Source: Mortierella sp. BCC40632 (lineage: Eukaryota > Mortierellomycota > Mortierellomycetes > Mortierellales > Mortierellaceae). Taken from it: DNA of 64,000 bases. Below are positions 23,301-33,737 of the stretch, one piece after another; the first letter of the stretch is position 1; each line of letters begins with the position of its first letter. A program made the translations under genes and the position numbers. The DNA lies in assembly GCA_011634665.1 (NCBI GenBank), contig WAEK01000003.1, forward strand, positions 3,111,501 to 3,175,500, read 5' to 3'. The notes beneath the pieces were generated by a model, which searched no databases, was not told the DNA's origin, and saw only the letters and a list, made by a program, of their open reading frames with translations.

Positions 23301-24948
23301 TCCCCTTTGTTCCATTGCCTTCGTATCTTCTCCCATTCCCATCTCTTGACGACATCCCTTATTAGCCTTCTCTTTGCCCAGTCAGTCTCCCTGTTATCGT
23401 GTTCTTTTCCTCACGGCCTTGACTCTTCGCCTGTGCAATACCATTTGCTGTGCTACTCCATCTTCTTTCCTCGGATCAGGGAAACGGTGCACGAGTTGGT
23501 ATCAGGTTCTTGACCATTTTCCTTTGTCAGCCCCTTACTCGGCATTTGACCTTTAGTTGAAGTGTCGACGCCTTTGTCTCTCAACACTCGCTTTCTCTCT
23601 CCCTCTCTCTTTCTCTCCTTTTACACATCCATCCACTCGCTCACTCTCATTCATTTTCGAGCGCTCAACTTGCCCTTGCCACGCACATCAGAGCCACTCT
23701 CGGCCATACTCTCTTCACTTGGGCCTTTTTAAAAAATTACTGTTGTTATTGTTTTCTCGGTCTCCTGCCCGATCGGATCTGTGAGGAGGTAAGAGAAGGA
23801 GAAAGCGAAAGAGCCAACGGTAACCGATCTGGATCTGGATAGACAGCAGCTAATGCCGAGGCTGTTCGGGACCGCACGGTGTGTTTCACTCTCATTGAAC
23901 AACAGGTCCTCCACATCTCGCGCGCGCTGATCTGATGCGCGAGAGAGAAATTCCGTCCAGGCCACTCTCGGCACGCGTTGGTCGCATCAAACATTGAGAC
24001 ATATACAAACACATCAGCACCATTTAATCACAAATACATACACACACACACACACATACTCTCTCTCCCACTTGCATATCATACCATGCACACATCAACA
24101 CCATGCACATTCATCCTTGAGCATGAAGCATTCCATTCGGAATGCATTTTCATCCGCTCACTGCATTCAGATCTGTCCTCATCATCCCATCAGTAACACC
24201 AAGCATTCTCAATATCTCTTCCTTCTTGTGCGAGAGCCGAACAACCCCAGGCACTCAGCATGGGCAAACTTCTCTCTTTCTCTCTTCCCTCAATGTATGC
24301 AGAACACACCGACTACACTGTACATCTTTCCCGCGAGCACATCCTCCTCCACTTCTTCTCCTCCTTCTCCCCCCCGCCCTCCCACCTCAGAAGAAAAACG
24401 GACAAATACACACCTGTCCAAATAGCACATCTCCACGCAGGAGATGAACGTGTTGTTGTCCAACGCCCAGGCGCAAACAGGGTTAATACAATATACATGC
24501 GCTTATGAGTTCTCTGCGGAGCACAAACGAGGACACAAGGACAACGAGCAGAAAAAGCGCGGGTGTGAGGAGATGAGGTGAGCACAGAGACCGAGAGCCG
24601 AGGGGGAGCAAGAAGAGGGTAGAGCTATGGCCATGGCTCTCTCTGGCGGTTAGCAAGCCTGCCTGTGTCTTGTTGTGTTGTTTGGATGTCTGGGAAATAG
24701 CCGCACTGCCTCAGAGAAGAGGAGACGGCGCCAGTACTTTTCATCGCGTAGGTCCGTGAATAGCCGGAGCACTTGCAGGGGCACCAGGTTGGCAGCCAGG
24801 TCGGAAGGGTTTTAAATCGTGAAAGAGGAGCAAAGGGAGTCATTGAAGTATTCTCTCTGGCAGCACGCGACCGGATGACAACAGACGAGGATGCGGCGGG
24901 CGTAGGGACAGCGGGACTATATAAGAGAGAATGGTGATGGGCCGCGGG

Positions 24949-24951
24949 TTG

Positions 24952-24991
<40 letters not shown>

Positions 24992-25134
24992 TTTTCTCTC
25001 TCTTTCTCTTTCTCTCTTTCTCCTTCTCGCATTCCCCCATCCTTTTGTCCCCTGTCTAAATACACGAGTCGCTCTTTTTTTTTTTTTTCTCATTATCGCA
25101 GTCGTTTTCTCCTCTCTCTCTCTTTTTTTTTTTT

Positions 25135-25173
<39 letters not shown>
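24949..25173. repeat. CT microsatellite cluster
   Basis: Nearly pure (CT)n and CTTT/CTCT runs at about 24949-25020 and 25140-25173, separated by T-runs. They lie 500-700 bp upstream of the bZIP start codon on its coding strand. Confidence 0.9.
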
Positions 25174-25181
<8 letters not shown>

Positions 25182-25269
25182 ATATATATCTCTCTTTCTT
25201 GCTATCTCTTTTCCGCCCTTAAAAACGGTCCTCATTCCACCGCCGCCGTTGATTCGGCCGCGCCAAATG

Positions 25270-25580
25270 CTCATTCGTTAAATCCGTTAAATCCGTTAAA
25301 TCATCATTCCATTTTCGGCATATTTTAAATCGCCTGGCCAAATCGAATCGAAATCAAATCATCAAATCAAAATCATTTCAAATCATTAAAAATCGGCGTT
25401 ATTATATATTTTATTTTATTTTGTTTATTTTGTTTTGGCTGGCTGGCTGTTTTATATATATAAGCTCATTTCCCTCCTGCTGTTTTCCCGTGGCATAAAT
25501 CCGGAATTGTTTTAATAAATCGGCTCGTTTATAAATCGCTCATTAAAAATCTCTGCGATTGTCTCAATCGGCTAAATCAT
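25270..25580. repeat. AAATC-rich low-complexity segment
   Basis: The pentamer AAATC or GTTAAATCC recurs about twenty times in roughly 310 bp, in AT-rich DNA quite unlike the GC-rich coding sequence that follows. It sits directly upstream of the bZIP start. Confidence 0.8.
25453..25464 (+). promoter_or_regulatory. TATA-like element upstream of the bZIP gene
   Basis: TATATATATAAG about 195 bp before the ATG at 25657, the best core-promoter candidate in the segment. A second candidate, TATATAAG, is at 24918-24925. Confidence 0.35.
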
Positions 25581-25656
25581 CGCTCGGTTGGCGCGCCGCG
25601 CTGCCCTGCAACGCCCGCCCGCTCATCGCAGCCGCATCATCATCCGCCCATCCGGC

Positions 25657-25965
25657 ATGCTTGGCTCTGACCCCGGTCCTGCGCCCACTCCGTCGTTGAC
25701 CCTCCCTCCCCTACGGGAGCTCGACAAAGCCCTTCGCCCAGACCCCGAGCTCCACCCGCCCGCTCGTCATCCTCCGGCTGCATCCCCCACCCAGCCTCGC
25801 TCGCAGGCATCCGACCCACATCTCCATCAGCACTTTCAGCAGCACCGCCCACTTGCCCACTATGGCCATACTCCACCCGACCACCCTCCGCCCTACGCTC
25901 CCCTGGCACCATTCTCAGGTAAGCACGACTACGGCGAATGCCACTCCCGCATCCCCTCCCTTCTA

Positions 25966-26002
<37 letters not shown>

Positions 26003-28834
26003 TTTCCTATCTCCTCTTTTCTCTCCCTCTCTCCCTCTCCCTCTCTCTCCTTCTCCCCGCTCGCTGTAAGCCCGCTTTGGCCTCTCTGACCGCTCTGGTC
26101 GCTGCCTTGCCCCGATGCCCAAATCGTCGATTCGCTCGGGTGCACAACGTAAGCAGCACGCAGGCTTGGTCAGGCCCACTCAAACCTTGAATCAAGGGAC
26201 AAGTCGCCCCGGCGGCAATGCTCTCTTTGTTGTGCCCTTGTTCTGGCAGGAGCCAGCCATAGTCGGCCTTGGTCTCGTCCCGCCTTCAACTCTACCCGAT
26301 TGCCCACAATTACCACCACCTCTTCCCTAGCGGGACTTGTTATTTTTCTTTTTCTATTGCTGACGGGACAACTCGAATTAATTATAGACCTCTACATGAG
26401 CTCTGGCTCAGTCTCGGCCCCGTCCACGGCCACGGCCTCGAGCCTCTCGCGTCCAGACTCCATCTCGACCATGGAGTACCTCCAGTCTGCCTCACCCCAT
26501 GGTCGCTCTGTCAGCTCCAACAGCAGCGCTAGTGGCTCCGATGCCCGCCCCCAACCAAGCCCCGGCACCCCGACCTCTGTGTCCGCTCAGGCACCGCAGC
26601 ACGCGTCGTCCTCCGCCCAGGCCAGGGACACTCTAGCCAATCAGAGTCCTTCTGACTCGTCGACATCGCCCGCTGCATCGATGGCCCATGATGCTCATGA
26701 CCCGACCTTGTCAGGTACAGCCAGACTGGCTGATGATAGCTTGACTCACCAGGTCGCAGGATCTTCTACCGCCACTGCAGCTTCTACCATAGCCACAGGT
26801 ACAGGCTCGGGCTCGGGTAGTGAGACAAACAAGACGACCGGAGGCACTGCTGGTTCAGAGCAAGGTCGCAACAACAGTAAACGCGCCGCGCAGAACAGGG
26901 CCGCGCAACGCGCATTTCGGCAGCGCAAAGATCTTTATGTGCGAGAGCTAGAGCGGAAGGCCGAGCTGCTGCTCGCGGCCGAGAGCAAGATCATGACACT
27001 CTCTGCCCGTAACCGCGACCTCGAGGCCCAATTGATGGCTGTCCAGCAGTCGACCAACATGTCTCCATTGCACTCACCCCTGCCACCATCTGATGGTATT
27101 GGCGGAATGGTTGGCTATCCAGGCAAGGTACTCGACCGCGATGTAGATCGGGAATGGGACCGTAATCGCGATTGGACACGCGAACGACCTGGACATGAGG
27201 GCGCCGGCGCAGGCGCAGGCGCGAGCGGCTCGTTCGAGTCGCACTATCATTCACGTTCTTTGCGCCCGGCCATCCCGCGCCATTCATCAACGCAGCACCT
27301 GCGCCAAGCCTATCTCAATTCGTCCCCGCCGCTCGCCAATGGCTCAATGGGTCACATGCCGCCGCACCATGCCCATCCTGCGGACCAGGATATTGAGATG
27401 CAGGCTCGTCCACATCGATCGCTCCATCGCCATCCCTCCGAGTCATCGCTGAACTTGCACCGAACAAACTCTAGTTTTACGGCCGAATTCGGCTCCGATC
27501 GCCATCCGCCCGCGGACGCCCGCATGGATATGGCCACGACTCTCTCTAACCTTCGCTCGTCCGTCACGACCTCGGCTGCACACGAACCACCTTACCCACA
27601 CTCACCACTGACGCCGACCCACGAGCGTGTTCCGCCCGCATATGTCGCAGGCAGCCAGCAGGGCACCAGGGGTGGTCCAAACGCGCCCACGGGTTCACCC
27701 CATATGGGCCAAGGCGATCCGGCGGGTGCTTATGACGTGCGGAAAAAGCGACCCAGCGATGGGACAATCTCTTGGGCAGGATCCGAAGGCTACCGGAACA
27801 CTGGTGACCCTTCGCATCCCCACCCATACTACCCCTCTGTCAGGAAGCAGACGAGCTGGTCCTCACTTTCTGAGCAACGCCGTCTGCACTCGATCAGGAA
27901 GCAGCCTAGCTGGGGATCGTTGTCTGATTACCACCACTCGCCCCAGCCCTATACCAACCGTGACGGGTCTCCGTACCACCGGGATCTGTACCGGAGTAGT
28001 GGTGGTAGTACGGTCGCATCCGTGCCTGAACAGCCGCCGACCCCTGGATATGGATCAAAACCTCACTCGAGCCCAGTCAGCTTGCCACCCGTCTCAGCAC
28101 TCACACTTTCCAATGGCCGTGGCGACCATGGGAGCGACGAAGGCGACGAGCCGATGAACACGCCAGCTTCGCCCATGCAACAGCAGCACTCTCAGCCTGC
28201 ACAGCGCACACTCCACCATCGGTCCAGCAACACAAGCCTAGTCACGACAGATGATGAACGGAGGAGGCCATCTTGGCCCGAGAATGGCTCGCCTGCAGGA
28301 GGTAACTATTCTGGTGCTTCTGGTAATAGTCGAATGATCAAGACAGAAAGCCCAGAGATGCCCTCCGACCCACGTTTTAGTGGCAGCAATGGCGCCGTAC
28401 CCCCACTCCCACAGTCATCCTCGGGCGCTCCAAGAGGTGGTCCTGCTCGATATGCGACCCAACCACCGCCGCCACAATCATCACAACAGCAGCAACAACA
28501 ACAGCAACAACAACGAGGCTTTGAGCGCGAGTCGTATCCGTCTTCCAGTCCTCCGTACGCGTATCCATCGCAACAGCACCATCCGGGTCACCCCGCTGGG
28601 GCACCGCCTGGCCATCATGACTATCACGAGTACCGCAATACCCAGGGCCATTATCGCCATCTTGACTCGCATGGATCCGACATGGAGATTGTTCACGAGG
28701 GCCATCCACATCGCCCGTCTGGTGGAGAATATGACTCGAATGGAGATGCGTATGAAGGAAGTCGAGACCGAGAGGAATACCGGGCAGGTGGTCGTCTTGA
28801 TCATGCCGAGTCCACAAGCATGACTTCGCCTTGA
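25657..28834 (+). CDS. Yap/Pap1-type bZIP transcription factor
   Basis: Exons 25657-25918 and 26388-28834 (phase 1) give 902 aa. The basic region KRAAQNRAAQRAFRQRK (about residues 251-267) has the NxxAAQxxFR signature of the fungal Yap1/Pap1 class and is followed by leucine-zipper heptads (LERKAELLLAAESKIMTLSARN). Both sides are long disordered Ser/Pro/His/Gln-rich regions. Exon 1 encodes a Pro/His-rich N-terminus containing LPPLRELDKAL. A poly-Gln tract of about ten lies near the C-terminus (about 28485-28512). The motif RKQ(T/P)SWxSLS occurs twice around 27841-27930, perhaps as a basophilic-kinase or docking site. Yap factors usually control oxidative or metal stress genes. I did not see the paired cysteine-rich redox domains of Yap1, so a different input is likely. 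Confidence 0.88.
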
Positions 28835-29441
28835 GGTGGACTTGCTCTCTTTTCTTTTCTTTTTCTTTTCTTTTTACTCTCTCTCTCCCTCTCTCTCCCA
28901 CACACCCTTTTTTTCAAACGCCAAGCAACCAGCGTAATGGAGCCTTTAATACGAAAAATGAGATGTCCCCCCCTTCTCTTCCTATAATATTGCTTTTTTT
29001 TTATGCCCCATGTTCCGTTTCTCTCTCCCCCAACTACCTGTTCTTTCTCTTTTTCCTCTTTTTTTTTTCTTTTTCTTTTCTTTTCTTTCTTCTTTTCATT
29101 TGGCAATGTAAACTATAATTTAAAGAGCTTTTGTTTCTTCTTTTTGTTTCGAGTTTTATCTCTTTTTTTTTTTTTTCCTTTACTTTTTTTTTTTTTTTTT
29201 TTTTTTCTTTTCTCTCGCTTATATATTTGATCCGCAAATAGGACAACCCAGGCCTGTCAAAAAAAAATGACAAAAAGATAATAACAATAACAATAACAAT
29301 AACAATAACAATAAAAAAAAAAAAAAAAAACATAAACATAAAAAAAAAAAAAATATGAAAGTACGATGCAAGACATAAAAAATATATAAAATAGCTTTTC
29401 CTAATCCCCTTTTTCTCTCACTCCCCCTCCCCCCCCTAATT
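28835..29441. other. convergent 3' region with homopolymers
   Basis: Between the bZIP gene (+) and the coiled-coil gene (-). It is almost entirely T-rich tracts (28850-29220) followed by an (AATAAC)n run (about 29279-29312) and A-runs. It is probably the 3' UTRs of both genes; no coding potential. Confidence 0.7.
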
Positions 29442-32400
29442 TTAACCCCTAACAGCATTCCGAGCCATATCCAATGCGACCATCAGATCCATATTGGTCT
29501 GTTGAATCGTTACCGCCTCCTCCTCTGTCTTGGTCATCTTGTGTTCCATCCATGCAATCCGTTCCATCCATTGTTGTCTTTGCTTCCTATACGTGATCGA
29601 AACCGATTCTCTGGAGGAAGTAGTAGTAGTAGTAGTAGAGACCTCGGTCGAGTCTCCCCAAGACTCTATCGTGGCCGTATCCAAATCCGAAAGGATCCCT
29701 TCAAGTCGAGTCTTGGCTCTTTGAGTCTCTTCTAGTTGATACTGTTGCTCCTGGAGTTGGAGTTGTTCCATGGCCAATTGACGTTCCAATGACCGGTTGG
29801 TTCGAGTCCATGTCTCCATTTCGTCCGCATGGGCTGCTTGACTCTGTTCGAGTTCAAAGACTCTCTTCTCGAGTTGACGCCTTCGTTCCATCTCTCGATC
29901 CAATTTTGAACTCAAAACCCTTTCCCTTGACATGGTCTCGACTCGAGGTTCTCCTTGAACTTGTCCAACCTCTTGTTTTGTCCTTTCCGTCAAGTCTGTC
30001 AGAGCCTTGGCATGTTCGGCCTTGACTTGGTCCAAGGTTTCTTTATGCTCATGACAAAGTTGATTGACTTTTGTGGTATGATCAGCCGATTCGGACTCTA
30101 GTCTTGATTCCAACGCTTGAACAGAGACTTCGAGTCGTTGTTGAGTCTCCTTGTCTTGACGGGCTTGTTCTTCAAAGGCTTCGAGTTGTTCCTGAAGTCG
30201 AGCAATAATCTCTTGTTGAGTATTCTTTTCTGAACGAAGCGTTTGCATGGCCTGTTCCAGTTCAGAAACTTTGGCTCGGTTGATGGCCTCTTCCTTTTGT
30301 TTTTCCTCCGTCACTTGTTCTTCCCGATCCTCGGTCGAGACACGAAGGGTTTGGAGTGTCCTTTCCAATTCCTGACGAGCCAATTGATCCCTGGCAAGAT
30401 CTCTTTCCTTTTCTCCTACACGTTCCCGAAGTTGAGAGACCTCTTCTGTGGCTCCAGAGAGTTTTCGTTCCAATTGTTCTCTTTCCCCTTCAAGTCTTGA
30501 GATCTCGAGTTCGAGACTGTCCCTGGATCGTTTTCCACGAGAAGAGGAAGAGGATCGGACAGAGGAAGAGGATCGAAGTGAGGATCCATCCGTCTCTCTC
30601 TCCACAATCGCTGGTTGTTGGAGTCGAACTCGCATCGACTCAAGTTCGGCCAGAGTCATGGTACTTGTTTCGGCTCGAGTCTGGGTCTGATGTTCCTTTA
30701 GCGCATCGAGCATCATCTCCTTTTCATCCTGGATCACCCTCAGAGCCTCTTGCAGATTCTCGTGCGTTCTCTTTCTTGCTTTGGCCATGGATGTATCCGA
30801 GAAATGAGGATGACGGTTCTGATGGTAATGCTGTTGACGAGGGTCCAGGCCAGGTTCCATCTCGGGCTCGGACGCAGCTGTAGCATAGACCGATTCAAGA
30901 AGGGCCATCTTCTTCTCGAGCGTGTCCCGTTCGAGGGTCAGGAGATCTACCTGGAATTGAAGTTCGGTACCATCTCGAGCACGAGAGAGCAATGACTTCT
31001 CCATTACATCGCGTTCCCGCTCAAGCATGCTGACACGTCGTTTCAAATGAGACATCTTTTCGACCTTGGGCGACACATCGCCTCCACGAGCCATGTTTAG
31101 TGTCGGAAGAGGGGTGGACGTGGGCGAGAGAAAAGCTGGCATCTGGTCTGGATCCGATCCATGTCCATGCTCGGAACTTTCTTGATGAACAAGCGGGGCA
31201 GTCGACGGGACAAACTCCTTGCTGGCCGAGGATCTTCGGCTACGTGTCGACTGTGGGTAGAGTCCCATGGGCGAGGTCGATGGAAGTGGAGGCGAGGCAA
31301 CCAGGGGTGGAGGGGGAAGAGGAAGGGAAGGCAACGGAGAGGAAGGAGGAGGCGCTTGAACAAAGACACCCTCCAGAACCATACCACTCGATACCACAGG
31401 TACAGATCTTGACCTGCTCGAGATTGAAGAAGGGGGTGAGACCGAGGACGATGCAGGTGGACTCTGCTTGGCGCCTCGACTACGACCAATCGACCCTGTG
31501 TTCTTTTTAGAACTTGTTACTGAAGTTCCATTCGAAGGTGTGAATGACCCACCCTGGGTATAGGCACTGTTGTTTGGACTGGGAAGCGTAGGAAGCGTAG
31601 AAGAATCAATTGAAGGACGGGGTCCAGAACCGGGTGTAGTTGGACGAGAGACTGGGGTAGTCGACCGCAGAGGTGTTGAGGTTGTCTTGGCCATATTTGT
31701 TGTATCTTCTGTAGAGAGTGACCCTGAGGAGTTGGACCGAGTCGTTGGACCTGATTCTGCAATGACCCCCAAAGGAGTAGTCGCCCGCGACCGTCCAGAG
31801 GAGGTAGCAGCACCCTTGGCCGAAGACGAAGGTCCCAATCTAGGGGTTGAGATCGAGGTTTGAAGGGCACGGAGTTCTTTTTGGAACTGTTCAATCTGAC
31901 GGTCATTTTCGTCCTCAGTTGAACTGGGAGATTCGTGCAATGGTAGATCTGATGGATTAAGGGAGGTGCTCAGTCTCATCTGGGATTTGCTTCCAGGAAT
32001 GGGTCGTGGGCTCTGGTGTGAAATCCGAGGCGAGCTTCCACTGTTGTTGATGTTGGTCCGATAACGGTCTGGACTCGAGGACTCATTATCTTCGTGAAAG
32101 GAGGGGGAGGATTCTTCCTCCTCCTCCACCTCGACATGAAGCAGAAACTGTCGGACCGCAGCACCCGTTCTCGAGGTCGCTACCGAAGGATTCGACAGCG
32201 TGGTTGAGGCCTCAGGAAGAATCGACCCTTCTACTTCCCAAGAACGACGATTGGATGCAGACCTTGAAGAATCGTCCCTGGAGGATTTTGAGCCATTTGG
32301 ACCATCACTCTCATTGGAATGACACTCAGAAATGTCGGCACCTGCATTGATAAGTAGCCGCCCCGTGTCCTTGGGAGAATGATACTCGCTGCTACGTCGC

Positions 32401-33737
32401 TTCAGATCTGTCCGGAGACGCGTCGGTCCTTCACCAAAGGAGGTAGGGAGACTACTACGCCGTCGAAGTTTCTTGAGGACATCATCAATACGAGACCCAG
32501 TTGTGGCAGTGAGCGAGTCCTCTGCTGTGGCCAGTTCAGGGCCAAGACCGTCATTAGCCTGGTCCACCCTCACCACTGTGTTCAGATCCGAAGAGCGGCT
32601 TTCAGTCTCTGGAGGATTTGGCCGTGGGGGTGGCTGTTTCCTCGTGTGTCTGCTCGCCCGTTCGTGCTCCGACCGCCTTGAGGCTGTCGCGCGGTTATCT
32701 TTGACTCCATTAGGACCAAGACGTGGAGAGGCCATCTGTTGAAGCATGGCCTCGTACTGGTCCAACGATGGCAGTTCGCTCTCACCTTGAGGAATCAATT
32801 GCACAGGAGCTGTGTCACGTCTTCTCTGTGCGGATCGAGGCCCCATCCGAGGCGATGCTTGTACTTGGGAATAGCGGTCGTTGGGCGTCAATCTAGGGGA
32901 AGGCCTTGGTTCTTGGAGAGGCCGAGCAAAGGGTGAGCGTAAGACATCGGTATTAGCGGCCCCAGGAGCGGATTGCTTCATCAAGATAGGGCTAGAGATA
33001 TGATGGCCTTCGGACAAATGGAGACGCCCCTCTATCCTGCTCTTGACAGAGCCACCGTGCTCGTTGCCTTCGAGGACGTTCGAGAGACCTTGGCTCTGGC
33101 CATCGTTGTGGTTGTTATCAATAGGCCCCTCAGATAATGGCTCAGAACGACCGGGCGCGACCTTGGTGAGTGAGCTCAAGGGTCCAAAGGTAGAGTTGCT
33201 TGTCTGGCTGATATGGCTCATATGGCTAGTGCGGTTACTGTTGTGTCCGAAGGTGTAGCTGCTGTTACTGACACTGCTGTTATTGCTATCGCTCCTTGTC
33301 CTCGAAGATGATTGAGATTGACTGGTGGAGGGTGTGTTTGAGTGTGCATAAGATTGGAACGGTGAGTGGGACAGATGTGAGTGATGTGGGGGTGGGGGAG
33401 AGTGGATGTGGGTGGAGTGCTGCGAGCTGTACAGCGGGGTTCTCATGGAGCCCAGACCGCCATTGGGATGAGTCTTGTTTTTCACGCGAGAGAAAAAAAA
33501 AAAAAAAAAAAAAAAAAAGGAAAAGAAGCAGCGGTGGTTCTGTTCAAGACCAGCATGCTGGAGGAGCGGTGGAGGGAGTTCTATTGCTTTTGTCAGAATC
33601 TCTACCATTTGGTCGTGATATGACCACTCTGGAGTGTCGAACTGGGCAAGGCCGTTGTTGTTGTTCTCATGAAAGTGGCTCCCGGATGGGTAGTGTGAAG
33701 GGTGCTGGACAAGGGTAGGGTTATGTCGAGGATTCAT
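29442..33737 (-). CDS. large Ser-rich coiled-coil protein, unknown function
   Basis: Two exons, complement(33606-33737) and complement(29442-33473), give 1,387 aa. The intron (132 nt, GTAGAG...ACAAG) is inferred because the unspliced frame would insert a run of Phe from a T30-like tract. Residues 45-850 are disordered and Ser/Pro/Arg-rich with many SP/TP sites and a proline-rich block (PPPSSPLPSLPLPPPPL). From about residue 890 to the end there is a long coiled coil (KVEKMSHLKRRVSMLERER; LELEISRLEGEREQLERKL; ARLQEQLEAFEEQARQD). The last segment ends MDLMVALDMARNAVRG. This architecture suits a scaffold or cytoskeletal/polarity factor, but no family is recognised and no enzymatic motif is present. 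Confidence 0.75.
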   Translation of the reverse strand: MNPRHNPTLVQHPSHYPSGSHFHENNNNGLAQFDTPEWSYHDQMVEILTKAIELPPPLLQHAGLEQNHRCFFSFFFFFFFFFSRVKNKTHPNGGLGSMRTPLYSSQHSTHIHSPPPPHHSHLSHSPFQSYAHSNTPSTSQSQSSSRTRSDSNNSSVSNSSYTFGHNSNRTSHMSHISQTSNSTFGPLSSLTKVAPGRSEPLSEGPIDNNHNDGQSQGLSNVLEGNEHGGSVKSRIEGRLHLSEGHHISSPILMKQSAPGAANTDVLRSPFARPLQEPRPSPRLTPNDRYSQVQASPRMGPRSAQRRRDTAPVQLIPQGESELPSLDQYEAMLQQMASPRLGPNGVKDNRATASRRSEHERASRHTRKQPPPRPNPPETESRSSDLNTVVRVDQANDGLGPELATAEDSLTATTGSRIDDVLKKLRRRSSLPTSFGEGPTRLRTDLKRRSSEYHSPKDTGRLLINAGADISECHSNESDGPNGSKSSRDDSSRSASNRRSWEVEGSILPEASTTLSNPSVATSRTGAAVRQFLLHVEVEEEEESSPSFHEDNESSSPDRYRTNINNSGSSPRISHQSPRPIPGSKSQMRLSTSLNPSDLPLHESPSSTEDENDRQIEQFQKELRALQTSISTPRLGPSSSAKGAATSSGRSRATTPLGVIAESGPTTRSNSSGSLSTEDTTNMAKTTSTPLRSTTPVSRPTTPGSGPRPSIDSSTLPTLPSPNNSAYTQGGSFTPSNGTSVTSSKKNTGSIGRSRGAKQSPPASSSVSPPSSISSRSRSVPVVSSGMVLEGVFVQAPPPSSPLPSLPLPPPPLVASPPLPSTSPMGLYPQSTRSRRSSASKEFVPSTAPLVHQESSEHGHGSDPDQMPAFLSPTSTPLPTLNMARGGDVSPKVEKMSHLKRRVSMLERERDVMEKSLLSRARDGTELQFQVDLLTLERDTLEKKMALLESVYATAASEPEMEPGLDPRQQHYHQNRHPHFSDTSMAKARKRTHENLQEALRVIQDEKEMMLDALKEHQTQTRAETSTMTLAELESMRVRLQQPAIVERETDGSSLRSSSSVRSSSSSRGKRSRDSLELEISRLEGEREQLERKLSGATEEVSQLRERVGEKERDLARDQLARQELERTLQTLRVSTEDREEQVTEEKQKEEAINRAKVSELEQAMQTLRSEKNTQQEIIARLQEQLEAFEEQARQDKETQQRLEVSVQALESRLESESADHTTKVNQLCHEHKETLDQVKAEHAKALTDLTERTKQEVGQVQGEPRVETMSRERVLSSKLDREMERRRQLEKRVFELEQSQAAHADEMETWTRTNRSLERQLAMEQLQLQEQQYQLEETQRAKTRLEGILSDLDTATIESWGDSTEVSTTTTTTSSRESVSITYRKQRQQWMERIAWMEHKMTKTEEEAVTIQQTNMDLMVALDMARNAVRG

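Larger units (their letters stand above)
20357..25656. other. 5.3 kb non-coding region between divergent genes
   Basis: No gene could be supported across this stretch, which is unusually long for the window. It contains GGGCTGGACTG-type short repeats (about 20475-20512), telomere-unlike TG/TATG repeats (about 21800-21870), an A24 run (22685-22708), CA repeats (about 24037-24056), CT microsatellites (24949-25020, 25140-25173) and an AAATC-rich AT segment (25270-25580). It probably serves as a large upstream regulatory and 5' leader region of the bZIP gene. Confidence 0.5.

Noticed and set aside
23729..23974. 81-codon minus-strand frame with mixed composition
   Set aside because: No ATG start, no splice context and no recognisable motif; other frames at the same place are equally open.
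24625..25065. Arg/Glu-rich ORF on the minus strand near 24.6-25.3 kb
   Set aside because: It is the reverse translation of CT microsatellites; no non-repetitive coding segment.
27627..28157. Long alternative-frame ORFs on both strands inside the bZIP gene
   Set aside because: They result from the GC-rich, Ser/Pro/His-rich coding sequence of the bZIP gene; the translations are unstructured Arg/Pro-rich shadows.
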